A DNA stretch of 44,495 nt from Bacilli bacterium (GCA_017409905.1 JAFQRV010000033.1:1-44495), one strand, 5' to 3'; shown: positions 34,635-44,406, counted from the stretch's first letter. The notes: generated by a model from the letters alone, not told the origin. Numbers and translations: made by a program.

Positions 34635-36026
34635 ATGAAAAATAATTATTTAGAAGAAATACTACAAATAATTACTACAGATTTATCCAAAGAAGAATTT
34701 GTTAATAAGCTGGAAAATTATCACTATAATGATATTGCGGAAGCATTAATCCAAACTAATAAAGAAATAAGATTATCGGTTTATAAAAAGATGGGTGTTG
34801 AAAATACAGCTAAAATCTTTTCTTTTTATGAAAATGTCGAAGATTATATTAGTGAATTGCCTGATGAATATGCTGCTGATATCTTAGAAGAAATGGACTC
34901 TGATGATGCAGTTTATGTTTTAAATGAATTAGAAGAAGAAGAAAAAGATAAATTAATTGAGTTATTAGAAGAAGAAGCTCAAGAACAAATTAAAATGATT
35001 GATTCATATAGTGAAGACTTGATTGGTAGTTATATGTCGGATAATTATATTGAATTACCATTTACACATTCTATTACTCAAGCGATGTCTATGGTTATTA
35101 AAAAAGCTGGAGAATGTGATAACATCTTCACTTTATATATTGTTGATGAACAAGGTAAGTATCTAGGTGTTGTTGCATTAAAGGATTTAATAGTTTCAAG
35201 AAAAGAAGATGATTTTTCTAAATTAATTATGACATCATTCCCGTTCTTTTATGATGATGAAATAATGAGTGAATGTCTTGAAAAGATCAAAGATTATGGA
35301 GAAGTTTCATTACCAGTTTTAAATAGAAACTATGAATTAATTGGTGTAGTAACTTCTAATGATATTATTGAAGTAACAGAAGATGAGTTTGAAGAAGATT
35401 ATGCAAAATTTGGGGGGTTAACTGAAGAAGAAGAAATTGATGAACCTATAGTATCATCAATTAAAAAGAGAATCCCGTGGTTAATTACATTATTGCTTTT
35501 AGGCTTAGTAGTATCTTGCGTAGTAGGGGTTTTTGAAGGTGTTATAGCATCTTTACCTGTAATTGTTTTTTTTCAATCAATGATTTTAGGTATGGCAGGT
35601 AATGCTGGCACACAATCTTTAGCAGTTACAATAAGAAATATCGCCAATGAAAAAGAAAATGAAAAAGGAAAACAATTTAAAGGGAGTAAGAAAGAGTTTA
35701 AAATAGGATTAATAAATGGAATATTAATAGGGCTAATTTCATTTGTAGTAGTATTGGTATATTTGGCATTGACAAAAAAGTCGATAATATCTGAAACAGG
35801 ATTTGTTTTAAAAGATGCTTTGATGGTATCAGGAATTATTGGAATTAGTATGATGTGTTCAATTTGTCTATCTAGTATAATTGGCAATATATTTCCGATT
35901 TTACTAACAAAATTAAAAATTGATCCTGCTGTTGCTTCTGGTCCATTTATAACTACAATTATAGATATAACATCAATTCTTATATATTATGGGTTAACAT
36001 ATCTCTTTTTCATGGTAATTTTATAA
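34635..36026 (+). CDS. mgtE: magnesium transporter MgtE
   Basis: Mg2+-gated magnesium channel. The 463 residues have the usual order: an acidic superhelical N domain (1-130, with DEYAADILEEMDSDDAVYVLNELEEEEKDKLIELL), two CBS domains (about 131-250), a connecting helix, and five membrane helices (about 285-463). NAGTQSLAVTIRNIA is the conserved channel segment. AGGAGGTG precedes the ATG. The leader is too short for a magnesium riboswitch, so regulation probably rests on the protein's own Mg2+ sites. Confidence 0.95.
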   Translation: MKNNYLEEILQIITTDLSKEEFVNKLENYHYNDIAEALIQTNKEIRLSVYKKMGVENTAKIFSFYENVEDYISELPDEYAADILEEMDSDDAVYVLNELEEEEKDKLIELLEEEAQEQIKMIDSYSEDLIGSYMSDNYIELPFTHSITQAMSMVIKKAGECDNIFTLYIVDEQGKYLGVVALKDLIVSRKEDDFSKLIMTSFPFFYDDEIMSECLEKIKDYGEVSLPVLNRNYELIGVVTSNDIIEVTEDEFEEDYAKFGGLTEEEEIDEPIVSSIKKRIPWLITLLLLGLVVSCVVGVFEGVIASLPVIVFFQSMILGMAGNAGTQSLAVTIRNIANEKENEKGKQFKGSKKEFKIGLINGILIGLISFVVVLVYLALTKKSIISETGFVLKDALMVSGIIGISMMCSICLSSIIGNIFPILLTKLKIDPAVASGPFITTIIDITSILIYYGLTYLFFMVIL

Positions 36027-36062
36027 TATATAGTTAAATTTGCTTTTATTTTTTTAAAAATA

Positions 36063-36071
36063 TGGTATAAT
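36063..36071 (+). promoter_or_regulatory. extended -10 promoter of the Ig-domain protein gene
   Basis: TGG then TATAAT (36066-36071), 23 bases before the ATG. The -35 region is poor. Confidence 0.6.
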
Positions 36072-36094
36072 TATTAGAAGTGAGGTAATAAACT

Positions 36095-37891
36095 ATGAAA
36101 AAAATTGTTTATACATTATTTGTCATCTGCATTTCTTTTTTGGCTTTTTGTAGTGTAAAAACTATTTCTGCAGAAAATTCATCAGTTTTATATTATTCAT
36201 ATCTTGATACAGAAGCTCAAAAATATTATGATGCCTTAGTAAAAATGGAACATGAGAATATGTTTGCTGAAAATAAGAGTTTAGACTTGATTTCAGAAGG
36301 TGTTGTAACATGTAAAGATATCGAAGAATATAGTTATGGAAGTACAAAGATTAATAGTTGTTTTGAAATTGCTAAAAAAGCCTTCTTTTTAGATCATGAA
36401 GAAGTTTTCTATTTAGATGAAACTAAGATTTCCTTACGTATTTATATAAATGAAAAAGATGAATATGTATGTATGATGGGATCGGAAGTTTTTGAAGAAG
36501 CTTTTATTGAGGGAATAACAGTTGAAACAATTAAGGCAACTATCAAAGAACATGAAGAAAAGGTTAAGGATATAGTTAGAAGTGCGAAAGCATTAGAAAC
36601 TATAAAAGAAAAAATTGACTTTGTAACTACAAATAATGATCCTAAAACAATTAAAGCATGTTTAGATTCTTTAGATATTATTAATTATTTATATGAATAT
36701 AATGAAATTGCAAATGGAATTTATCAAAAACATCTAGTTAATCTTTATGTGGTTGAAGGAATTTCATATGTTGTTAATACTCATGAAACAGCAGACGTAT
36801 TAAAGAATTCTGACTATCATTTTTCTACTCCATATTATGAATTAAATAATATTACTACAAGTTTTCCAATTATATTAGAAAACTATAATGATGCTGTTGA
36901 TAATACAGTGTTTGCTTCCAAGAAAACTAATACAACAGCAGCTGTTGAAGGTATTTTAGTTGAAGAAACTTACGATATGTATTTCTTTGTAAATGGTGAA
37001 ATTTGCAATGAATTAGATAAAAAACAATCTATATTAATGCCTTATCCTGAAGGATTTGGATATCAACATAGTAATATTGAATATGTCGTTACAACAAAAG
37101 CTTTAGAAGATGCTCAATATGTTGAAACACCTTGTGTTGCAACTCCATTAGGTATTGTTATTGAATTAGATAAGAGTTCAAATGTAATAATTTCTGCAAA
37201 GGTTAGAATAGAAGATATTAAAGATCGTGGTTTCATTATTATTACTGATATTGGTGGCACAACTACTTTAGATACAATTTCATTTATTGAAGAAAACAAA
37301 AATCTTAAGTTTGAAATTAGTGCTGACCTTGGATATGTAATTGATCAAATTTTAGTTGATGGAAAATCAATGAAATTTTCAAAGAAAAATAATACTGAAT
37401 ATTCGATTAATTATGAAGAAATAAGAGATGGAAGTATTGTTCAAATTTTATTTGTTGATAGAGATTTTGATAAAAATGAATATAAACATATTGAATATAA
37501 AAAACAAGAATTGACAGTTGAAATATCTGGTAAACCTTATGTATATACTGGAAAAAACGCTATGTTAACTGCTTCAACAAATGCGGTTGGTGATGTTACA
37601 TATGAATGGTTTAAAGATGGTAAAGCTATTGAAGGTTCAAATTCTAAACATTTGATTATAATGGGCATGGAAGCTAGTGATAGAGGTAATTATTCTGTTA
37701 AGGTTACTTCTTCAGGTGGTTATTGTGTTAGCGAACAAATAAGTGATGATTTCTTATTATTAGATACTGTAAATACAGATGCTAATCCATTACCTTATTT
37801 AATTATATTTAGTGTTTTTGTATTATTGGTTTTTGCTGGATATGTTATTATCGATAATGCTACACATAGTTACTCAAAGGATGATGAATAA
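36095..37891 (+). CDS. surface protein with an Ig-like domain and a C-terminal anchor
   Basis: Secreted, membrane-tethered protein of 598 residues: signal peptide about 1-26 (cut near ISAEN), large extracellular region, C-terminal membrane helix about 573-591 and a short cytoplasmic tail. Residues about 485-560 form an Ig-like fold, with YEWFKDGK (Trp505) and the DRGNYSV signature (529-535). The N-terminal part, with AKKAFFLDHEEVFYLDE and VVEGISYVV (219-227), recalls secreted transglutaminase-like proteins, whose catalytic segment reads VCEGY. Here the cysteine position is valine, so if related it is inactive. Role unknown. A terminator overlaps its stop. Confidence 0.75.
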   Translation: MKKIVYTLFVICISFLAFCSVKTISAENSSVLYYSYLDTEAQKYYDALVKMEHENMFAENKSLDLISEGVVTCKDIEEYSYGSTKINSCFEIAKKAFFLDHEEVFYLDETKISLRIYINEKDEYVCMMGSEVFEEAFIEGITVETIKATIKEHEEKVKDIVRSAKALETIKEKIDFVTTNNDPKTIKACLDSLDIINYLYEYNEIANGIYQKHLVNLYVVEGISYVVNTHETADVLKNSDYHFSTPYYELNNITTSFPIILENYNDAVDNTVFASKKTNTTAAVEGILVEETYDMYFFVNGEICNELDKKQSILMPYPEGFGYQHSNIEYVVTTKALEDAQYVETPCVATPLGIVIELDKSSNVIISAKVRIEDIKDRGFIIITDIGGTTTLDTISFIEENKNLKFEISADLGYVIDQILVDGKSMKFSKKNNTEYSINYEEIRDGSIVQILFVDRDFDKNEYKHIEYKKQELTVEISGKPYVYTGKNAMLTASTNAVGDVTYEWFKDGKAIEGSNSKHLIIMGMEASDRGNYSVKVTSSGGYCVSEQISDDFLLLDTVNTDANPLPYLIIFSVFVLLVFAGYVIIDNATHSYSKDDE

Positions 37892-37906
37892 TCATCCTTT
37901 TTTTTC
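37876..37906 (+). terminator. terminator of the Ig-domain protein gene
   Basis: AAAGGATGAT (37876-37885) pairs with ATCATCCTTT (37891-37900), followed by more T. The stop codon lies in the loop and the start of the right arm. Confidence 0.9.
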
Positions 37907-37920
37907 GAAAAATTATTTTG

Positions 37921-37949
37921 TTTACAACTTGATTTTTATGTGATAAAAT
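37921..37949 (+). promoter_or_regulatory. promoter 1 of pgsA-recA
   Basis: TTTACA (37921-37926), a 17-base spacer ending in TGA, TAAAAT (37944-37949). It lies directly after a terminator. Confidence 0.7.
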
Positions 37950-37980
37950 GATGTAAATAATAGTTTTTTAATGCAAAATA

Positions 37981-37989
37981 TGATATAAT
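37981..37989 (+). promoter_or_regulatory. promoter 2 of pgsA-recA (extended -10)
   Basis: TGA then TATAAT (37984-37989), 18 bases before the ATG. It makes tandem promoters with the site at 37921. I see no clear LexA box (GAACN4GTTC type) near either. Confidence 0.55.
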
Positions 37990-38007
37990 AATGATGAGGT
38001 GATTAGT

Positions 38008-38601
38008 ATGAATCTTCCAAATAAGATAACTTTATTTAGAGTATTTTTAATTCCAATCATAATGATTATTGCTGAAATAGATAGTTTACAATATCCTTAT
38101 ATAGGTACCTTAACAAAAGGTAATTTAATTATGTTAGTTATTTTTCTAATAGCTACATTTAGCGATTTTTTAGATGGTTATATAGCAAGAAAACAACATA
38201 TTGTTACTGAATTTGGTAAGTTTGCTGATCCATTGGCAGATAAAATTTTAGTTTTAGCTTTAATGATGATTTTATTAGAACAAAGAACTCTTTTACCTGC
38301 CTATGCTGTTACTATTATTTTAGCAAGAGAATTTATTGTGACAGGATTTAGAATAATTGCGGCAAGTAAACAAGTAGTTATTGCGGCAGGATGGCTAGGA
38401 AAAATTAAAACTAATTTACAATTCTTAATGGTTATTTTACTTTTAATTAATGGTAGAGCTCCAGCAGCATTAGGTGCATTTGAAATTATTATTTTAGTAG
38501 TAATCTTTGCTACTGTATTAATGACAGTTATAAGTGGAACAGAATATATTTTGAAAAATATACATGTATTTAAAAATTCAGAAGAAGGGAATGAAGAATA
38601 A
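38008..38601 (+). CDS. pgsA: CDP-diacylglycerol-glycerol-3-phosphate 3-phosphatidyltransferase
   Basis: Makes phosphatidylglycerophosphate, the committed step to phosphatidylglycerol and cardiolipin, in the membrane. Its 197 residues have several helices and the CDP-alcohol phosphotransferase signature: Asp56-Gly57, Ala60-Arg61, Gly70, Asp74 and Asp78. The ATG at 38008 is chosen, with GAGGTGA ahead. A GTG three codons upstream lies within that site. The stop overlaps the recA start by one base (TAATG). The pgsA-recA order is common in Bacillota. Confidence 0.95.
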   Translation: MNLPNKITLFRVFLIPIIMIIAEIDSLQYPYIGTLTKGNLIMLVIFLIATFSDFLDGYIARKQHIVTEFGKFADPLADKILVLALMMILLEQRTLLPAYAVTIILAREFIVTGFRIIAASKQVVIAAGWLGKIKTNLQFLMVILLLINGRAPAALGAFEIIILVVIFATVLMTVISGTEYILKNIHVFKNSEEGNEE

Positions 38602-39581
38602 TGACAGCAGAAAAAGAAAAAGCCTTAGCTGAGGCACTAAAGGCGATTGAAAAACAATATGGTAAAGGTGCTGTAATGAAACTAGGGGATCATGTTGATG
38701 AAAAGATAGAAGTTATCCCAACTGGTTCTGTAGCACTAGATGTTGCTTTAGGAGTTGGTGGTTACCCTAAAGGAAGAATCATTGAAATATATGGTCCAGA
38801 AAGTAGTGGTAAAACTACTTTTGCATTACATGCTATTGCAGAAGCTCAAAGAAAAGGTGGATATGCAGCTTTTATTGATGCAGAACATGCTCTAGATCCT
38901 ACTTATGCAAAAGCATTAGGTGTTGATATTGATAACTTGATTTTATCTCAACCTGATAATGGTGAGCAAGCTTTAGAAATTGTTGAAGCGTTAGTGAGAA
39001 GTAATGCTATTGATATAATTGTTGTCGATAGTGTTGCGGCTCTTGTTCCAAAAGCCGAAATTGATGGTGATATGGGAAGTAGTTATATTGGGTTACAAGC
39101 AAGATTAATGAGCCAAGCAATGCGTAAACTTGCTGGTGCCATTAATAAAACAAAAACAGTTGCAATTTTTATCAACCAAATACGTGAAAAAGTTGGTGTA
39201 ATGTTCGGCAGTCCAGAAACTACATCTGGTGGTAGAGCTTTAAAATTTTATGCAACAATTAGATTAGACATTAGAAGAGTAGATCAAATCAAGAGTGGAA
39301 GTGAAGCAGTTGGTAATACAACTAGAGTAAGAGTTGTTAAAAATAAAGTTGCTCCACCATTCAAAACTATTGAAGTTGATTTAATTTTTGGTAAAGGTAT
39401 TTCACACGAAGGCGAATTATTAGATATGGCATGTAATTTAGAAGTTGTTCAAAAAAGTGGCGCATGGTTTAGTTATAATGGTGAAAGACTTGGTCAAGGC
39501 AGGGAAAATGTTAAAGAGCTTTTAGCTAATAATAAAGAATTAGCACAAGAAATCGAAACAAAGATTAGAGAAAAACTATAA
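38601..39581 (+). CDS. recA: recombinase RecA
   Basis: Strand-exchange protein and SOS co-protease. It has 326 residues with Walker A GPESSGKT (65-72), the [13 protein letters not shown] block and L2-region [15 protein letters not shown]. It is shorter than Bacillus RecA (about 348): after [15 protein letters not shown] the usual acidic C-terminal tail is missing. Translation is coupled to pgsA. It ends in a strong terminator shared with ispH. Confidence 0.98.
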   Translation: MTAEKEKALAEALKAIEKQYGKGAVMKLGDHVDEKIEVIPTGSVALDVALGVGGYPKGRIIEIYGPESSGKTTFALHAIAEAQRKGGYAAFIDAEHALDPTYAKALGVDIDNLILSQPDNGEQALEIVEALVRSNAIDIIVVDSVAALVPKAEIDGDMGSSYIGLQARLMSQAMRKLAGAINKTKTVAIFINQIREKVGVMFGSPETTSGGRALKFYATIRLDIRRVDQIKSGSEAVGNTTRVRVVKNKVAPPFKTIEVDLIFGKGISHEGELLDMACNLEVVQKSGAWFSYNGERLGQGRENVKELLANNKELAQEIETKIREKL

Positions 39582-39584
39582 AAT

Positions 39585-39619
39585 AAAAGAATAGTATTTT
39601 AAAAAAATACTATTCTTTT
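39585..39619. terminator. bidirectional terminator between recA and ispH
   Basis: A 16-base perfect stem, AAAAGAATAGTATTTT (39585-39600) with its complement at 39604-39619. It overlaps the ispH stop codon. Confidence 0.92.
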
Positions 39620-40458
39620 TTCAATTCTTCGATAATTTCATTTATAACAATATTTGGTGTACTAGTACCACTTGTTATATAATAGTTAAAATCATTAGAA
39701 ATTTTAATATTTTTAACTTCTTTCTTTGAACTTATAAAATAGTAGTTATTAGTTACGTTTTTTACAATTTCTACTAATTTATTAGTATTATTACTTTTTT
39801 TGTCACCAATTACTATCCAAAAATCGGTTAAACCATGATGCTTTTCTAATTCTGATATTAATGTATCTTGTCTTTCTTTAGTGGCAGGACATATAATTGT
39901 GTCAATTATTGTTTGTGGATATTTCTTTAAAACTGCAGTTGTGATAGTTTCAATATCATATATTGACATTGTAGTTTGATTTGTTAAAACGATATTTTCA
40001 TTTGTGATAGATAATTTTTCAATATCATCTATTGTTTCTACAAGGTGAATATATTCTTTTATAACATCACTTTCTTGATGATTGTGTTTGCCAATATATA
40101 TTATAGAATACATTTTATGATAATACTCTAATATTTTTCTATTGTTGTTTAAAACAATAGGACAAGTAGTATCAATAATAGGAAGTTTTTTTAAATTGAT
40201 TTTATCTTTTATGGATTGTTTTAATCCATGGGCTGTTGATATAAAAGTACCGTTGTTAATATTATCTATTTCATTTGGATTATTTAGAAGTATAAAACCA
40301 CTTTTTTCCAACTCATTGTTTACAATGTCATTATGTACTAACATTCCTAGCAAATAGTAAGGTTTAGGAAGATTATTGTTTTCAATTTCTTTTGTTAATG
40401 TAATAGATCTTTCAACCCCGTAACAAAATCCTACTTTTGGCATTATAATTATATTCAT
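39610..40458 (-). CDS. ispH: 4-hydroxy-3-methylbut-2-enyl diphosphate reductase
   Basis: Last enzyme of the MEP isoprenoid pathway, yielding IPP and DMAPP. The 282 residues have the three iron-sulfur ligands Cys12 (GFCYGVERS), Cys99 (DTTCPIV) and Cys190 (IICPATKERQ), plus STAHG, GKHNHQE, TNQTTMS and SGTSTPN. The ATG at 40458 is preferred, with GGGTGA 4 bases ahead. A GTG four codons upstream overlaps that site. It is a single-gene unit, divergent from efp. Confidence 0.96.
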   Translation of the reverse strand: MNIIIMPKVGFCYGVERSITLTKEIENNNLPKPYYLLGMLVHNDIVNNELEKSGFILLNNPNEIDNINNGTFISTAHGLKQSIKDKINLKKLPIIDTTCPIVLNNNRKILEYYHKMYSIIYIGKHNHQESDVIKEYIHLVETIDDIEKLSITNENIVLTNQTTMSIYDIETITTAVLKKYPQTIIDTIICPATKERQDTLISELEKHHGLTDFWIVIGDKKSNNTNKLVEIVKNVTNNYYFISSKKEVKNIKISNDFNYYITSGTSTPNIVINEIIEELKKE

Positions 40459-40481
40459 ATTTTCACCCACTTTATAAGAAT

Positions 40482-40487
40482 ATTATA
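40482..40487 (-). promoter_or_regulatory. -10 box of ispH
   Basis: TATAAT on the minus strand, 23 bases before the ATG. No good -35. Confidence 0.5.
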
Positions 40488-40547
40488 CACCATTTGTTTA
40501 TTAAATGAGTGAATAATTAGAAAAAAATAAAATAGTAATAACATTTG

Positions 40548-40576
40548 TTGAAAAAATATTGAAAATAATGTATAAT
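40548..40576 (+). promoter_or_regulatory. promoter of efp
   Basis: TTGAAA (40548-40553), 17 bases, TATAAT (40571-40576). The leader is about 32 bases. Confidence 0.85.
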
Positions 40577-40614
40577 AAGAATGATTAAAATAATAAATGA
40601 AAGGAAATATAAAA

Positions 40615-41172
40615 ATGATTACAACTGCTGATTTTAAAACTGGTATGACAATTATTTATAATGGTGATCCATGTGTTATACAAGATTTCCAACACGTTAA
40701 ACCTGGTAAAGGAGCTGCCTTCGTAAGAACTAAATTACGTAACTTAAGAACAGGTGCAAATATTGATTATTCATTCAATGCGGGTGTTAAAGTAGAACAA
40801 GCTATGATTGAAAAGAAGAAAATGCAATATTCTTACTCAACGGGTGATAACTTTGTATTTATGGATATGGAAACTTGGGAACAATTAGAAATTCCAGCTG
40901 AAAGAATGAAATGGGAAGCTAATTTCTTACTTGAAGGAGCTGAAGTTGAAATTGTAATGTATGGTTCTGAAGTTTTAGGTATTAATATTCCAGAAAAAAT
41001 TGCTCTTGAAGTTACTGAAAGTAGTCCTGCAGTTGCAGGTAATACTGCTACTAACGCATTAAAAGAAGTTACATTAGAAACTGGCTTCGTAGTAAAAGTT
41101 CCAATGTTTATCGAACAAGGTGACAAAATAATTGTTACTACTTTTGATGGTAAATATTCATCTAGAGCTTAA
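40615..41172 (+). CDS. efp: translation elongation factor P
   Basis: Relieves ribosome stalling at proline runs. The three-barrel protein of 185 residues has the tip loop KPGKGAAF, with Lys32 at the position modified in Bacillus EF-P. The ATG at 40615 follows AAAGGAAA; an in-frame ATG six codons upstream overlaps the site. It ends YSSRA, in a terminator. Confidence 0.96.
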   Translation: MITTADFKTGMTIIYNGDPCVIQDFQHVKPGKGAAFVRTKLRNLRTGANIDYSFNAGVKVEQAMIEKKKMQYSYSTGDNFVFMDMETWEQLEIPAERMKWEANFLLEGAEVEIVMYGSEVLGINIPEKIALEVTESSPAVAGNTATNALKEVTLETGFVVKVPMFIEQGDKIIVTTFDGKYSSRA

Positions 41173-41174
41173 TT

Positions 41175-41203
41175 AAAAGAGTCAGTCACTGACTCTTTTT
41201 TGT
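41175..41203 (+). terminator. terminator of efp
   Basis: AAAAGAGTCAG (41175-41185) pairs with CTGACTCTTTT (41189-41199) around TCA, with a T tail. Confidence 0.9.
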
Positions 41204-41224
41204 ATAAATTAGGAGGAAAAAAAT

Positions 41225-43177
41225 ATGTCAAAACTTTTAAAAAGTTTTTTATCTTTAATTTTAGTTTTATGTATATTTAGTTTTTCAGTTAATATTTATG
41301 CAACTGATGATAATACTACAGTTGTTGGCCCTGCAACTTATGTTGAAGGAGATTTAGTTGAAGAAAATTATCTTAAGGCAGGGGTTACACATCAAAACTT
41401 TACCGCAAGTAGTAGTTCTACTTTAACAGGATTTAATGCTGCGGGAAGTGGAGGAGGAGGCTTAAACGAATCTGGTAAGCTTTATCCACAAAATGTTAAC
41501 TTATTATATATTCCTAATAACACATATGCAAGAGTTGTAAATTGGACAAAAACAACTAATTATGGTTGGGCAAGAGGAACTGTAAAAGAAATTGCAGCAG
41601 ATTTTGAAGCCAAAAATCCTGGTTGGAAAGTAATTGCTGCAGTTAATGGTGACTTTTTTGATATAGAAAGTAAGAAAGATTTACCTTTGACTACAACTGG
41701 TTCATTTGTTCAAAATGGTGAAGTTTTAAAAACAGTCGGTAACCCTGTTTTAGGTTTTACTAATAATGGTAGTGCTAACACTTTAATAGGTAATTCACCT
41801 ATTGAATTTACTGATCATTTTGTCTTAAAAATTTATGATAAAAACAATAATTTAGTTTGTGAAGAAAAAATTGATAGTGTTAATCCAGAAGAAGCATCTG
41901 GTTTAACTTTATATTACTCTTATCCGACAATTACTGAAGGTTCAGGTGCAACGGCCACAAGGGTGTATAGTGAGGTTAATTATCCGAATAATTCATATTT
42001 AGTTAAGGCTCCAGAACAATGTATTCCATACTCAGGTGGAACAAGTGGTTCATTCTTTGGAAAAGGTAAAGGTGATTTTAGTAATTCTGGAAAATTATTA
42101 TATACTCAATTTGCAGTATACACTGAAAATTCAGAAATAAATAACAAATTAGCTAGTGCTTCTAAAATTATTGTTCAAAGAAATGTTATTGGTAATTACA
42201 AAGATGCTGATAATGTTAGTGGTACAGGTGTTACATTGGTATATGATGGTGTAGCTAATGTATTCAATGACAAGAATAGACATCCAAGAACTATGATTGG
42301 TGTTAAAGCAGATGGAACTTTAGTATTTTGTACAGTTGATGGAAGACAACCTGATGATTTAATGTATGGTATGACATATGATGAATTAAGTGCATTAATG
42401 TATCATTATGGTTGTGTTGCAGCATATAATATGGATGGCGGAGGTTCAACAACTATGATTATTCGTGAAGGCGAAGAATTAAGAGTTTTGAATAGTCCAT
42501 CAGATGGAGAAGAAAGAAAAGATTCAAATGCTATTTTAGTAGTTATTCCAGAAATAACATTGAATATTTCAGAAGTTACAGATTCATCAATGGTTATATC
42601 AGCTCCAACGGAAATTAAAGATGTAGAAGTATCTAATATTAAAGTTACTGTTGCAGGTAAAACTTATAATTTATCTAATTCAATTAAAATTGAAAATCTA
42701 GAGTCAATGACTGAATATGAAATATTATACAGTTATGATAGAAAATATGATGGAGAGACAACAAGAGTAGTAAGTGATCCACAAATTATTAAAACAGCAA
42801 AAAGAATGCCTACTTTAAGTGACATAAAATATAAGTATAGTGATGAAACGTTAACTGTGTCATTTAATGTAAATGATCCTGATATAACTATTACAGCAAT
42901 TAAAGTATATTATACTGGAGGATCAAAAAATATTCCTCTTGAAAATAATGAAACTGTAATTGAAAATGTTCAATCATTAAATCCTAATGATTTTAAGATT
43001 GTTATTGTAAGTGCTATTGAATCTCCAACAGAACATACAAAGTATATTACTTATCAAAGTGATAATTTTACTGAAGCAAAAGACAAAGCATCTGGTTGTC
43101 AAATGGGTGGTGCTTATATAAGCATGTTAATGACTATGACAATAGGACTTGCTTTCTTAATAATGAAAAGAAAATAG
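41225..43177 (+). CDS. secreted phosphodiester glycosidase (NAGPA family) with a C-terminal anchor
   Basis: NAGPA-domain enzymes remove sugars from phosphodiester linkages and may act on wall polymers or glycans. The 650 residues comprise a signal peptide (about 1-26), a Gly-rich linker near 70-80, the NAGPA domain from about 90 to 435 (NGDFFD at 141-146, RTMIGVKADGTLVFCTVDGRQPD around 354-376, and NMDGGGSTT at 402-410), two fibronectin-III-like domains (about 440-520 and 525-610), and a C-terminal helix with KRK. No LPxTG is present, so the helix itself anchors it. AGGAGG precedes the ATG. I found no convincing promoter after the efp terminator. Confidence 0.87.
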   Translation: MSKLLKSFLSLILVLCIFSFSVNIYATDDNTTVVGPATYVEGDLVEENYLKAGVTHQNFTASSSSTLTGFNAAGSGGGGLNESGKLYPQNVNLLYIPNNTYARVVNWTKTTNYGWARGTVKEIAADFEAKNPGWKVIAAVNGDFFDIESKKDLPLTTTGSFVQNGEVLKTVGNPVLGFTNNGSANTLIGNSPIEFTDHFVLKIYDKNNNLVCEEKIDSVNPEEASGLTLYYSYPTITEGSGATATRVYSEVNYPNNSYLVKAPEQCIPYSGGTSGSFFGKGKGDFSNSGKLLYTQFAVYTENSEINNKLASASKIIVQRNVIGNYKDADNVSGTGVTLVYDGVANVFNDKNRHPRTMIGVKADGTLVFCTVDGRQPDDLMYGMTYDELSALMYHYGCVAAYNMDGGGSTTMIIREGEELRVLNSPSDGEERKDSNAILVVIPEITLNISEVTDSSMVISAPTEIKDVEVSNIKVTVAGKTYNLSNSIKIENLESMTEYEILYSYDRKYDGETTRVVSDPQIIKTAKRMPTLSDIKYKYSDETLTVSFNVNDPDITITAIKVYYTGGSKNIPLENNETVIENVQSLNPNDFKIVIVSAIESPTEHTKYITYQSDNFTEAKDKASGCQMGGAYISMLMTMTIGLAFLIMKRK

Positions 43178-43186
43178 GAGAATAAT

Positions 43187-44269
43187 ATGTATAAAGATGT
43201 ACCATTAATGCATAGCATCGCATTAAAAGATTTATCAGAAAATAAGATTGATGCAACTATCGGAGTATTTTTAGATGATAATAAGAATTTAGTATATTCT
43301 GATATTTTTGATAATGCCTTATCTAAGGTAAATAAAAACATGTATAATTATGCCGCTGTTGATGGCGGAACTGCTTATAAAAATGCAATGTTTTCTTGCT
43401 TTAATGTGCCATCTGAATATTCTATGGTATCAACTCCAGGTGGAACGGGTGCGTTAACAATTTTAATGGCTCATAAAAAAGCTAAGACTAATGCACTCGT
43501 TATACCTAGACTTGCATGGAGTAATTATAATAAAATGGCTGAATTGAATGGTTATGATATTGTTTATTCAGATTTTATTACATTAGATTTTGATTATGAC
43601 GTATTTAATAAATATGATAATGTAATGTTTTTAGTTAATACTCCTGCTTCTAATCCTGTTGGTATATCTTATTCTAAAGAACTATTAACTGATGTTTTAA
43701 CAAAAGTAAAACAATATCCTAATGCAGTTGTGGTATTTGATTTAGCATATTATAATTTTGAAGATAATCAAGAGTTTATTTTTGAATTTGGAAAACAATT
43801 TGAATGTTATTATATGCTATCTTTATCTAAGACTTTAGGCGTATACGGTTTTAGATTAGGAGCCTTAGTTAGTAGTGAAAAAGAAAATCTTGCGCCTATC
43901 GCAAGAGGAATTTGGAGTTCAATTAGTAATGTAGGTATTTTAGCATTTGTAGAAGCTGCTAAAGATATTGAAGCATTACAAAAAGAAATCAATGAAAAGA
44001 AAGATATCTTACAAGATCGAACAAAGTTTTTTGTTAATCTTTTAAATGAAAATAATATCCCTTATTATCCTTTTCAAAATGGTTTCTTTGTGACTTTAGA
44101 TTTTCAAGAACCTGATGAATTAATCAAGTATTTAATGGAAAAACATATTTATACTGTAAAGTGTAATGGTGGTATTAGAATAGCTGTTTGTAGTATTGAT
44201 AAGAAAGAAATGACAGAAATAGTGAAAAACATAAAAGAATTTATTCAAATTACTTGCAAAAGTAATTAG
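43187..44269 (+). CDS. class I/II PLP-dependent aminotransferase
   Basis: Fold-type I aminotransferase of 360 residues, probably for aspartate or aromatic amino acids. PLP site: Lys215 in LSLSKTLGVYGFRLG, phosphate-binding Arg223, TPGGTGAL for the cofactor phosphate, the NTPASNPVGI loop and FDLAYYNF with the pyridine-nitrogen aspartate. The C-terminal NGGIRIAV holds the carboxylate-binding arginine. The GGTGAL and LAWSNYNK segments look closest to the aspartate/tyrosine branch, but the substrate is unproven. TAGGAG at the preceding stop is its ribosome site. Confidence 0.88.
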   Translation: MYKDVPLMHSIALKDLSENKIDATIGVFLDDNKNLVYSDIFDNALSKVNKNMYNYAAVDGGTAYKNAMFSCFNVPSEYSMVSTPGGTGALTILMAHKKAKTNALVIPRLAWSNYNKMAELNGYDIVYSDFITLDFDYDVFNKYDNVMFLVNTPASNPVGISYSKELLTDVLTKVKQYPNAVVVFDLAYYNFEDNQEFIFEFGKQFECYYMLSLSKTLGVYGFRLGALVSSEKENLAPIARGIWSSISNVGILAFVEAAKDIEALQKEINEKKDILQDRTKFFVNLLNENNIPYYPFQNGFFVTLDFQEPDELIKYLMEKHIYTVKCNGGIRIAVCSIDKKEMTEIVKNIKEFIQITCKSN

Positions 44270-44282
44270 GTTGTGTTATAAT
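44254..44282 (+). promoter_or_regulatory. promoter of the tRNA cluster
   Basis: TTGCAA (44254-44259), a 17-base spacer ending in TGT, TATAAT (44277-44282): near-consensus with an extended -10, as suits tRNA genes. It overlaps the end of the aminotransferase gene. Confidence 0.85.
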
Positions 44283-44312
44283 ATTAAAGCACGTGGATGA
44301 ATGAATTCTAAT

Positions 44313-44395
44313 GCGGGTGTGGCGGAACTGGCAGACGCGCTAGACTTAGGATCTAGTTCCTTGGAGTGCAGGTTCGATTCCTGTCACCCGCACCA
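44313..44395 (+). tRNA. tRNA-Leu (UAG)
   Basis: The acceptor GCGGGTG (44313-44319) pairs with CACCCGC (44385-44391), then A and an encoded CCA. The anticodon loop CTTAGGA between CTAGA and TCTAG gives TAG (44347-44349). The long variable arm and GGTTCGATTC T-arm are as expected for Leu. Confidence 0.97.
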
Positions 44396-44406
44396 TCATT
44401 ATAATT

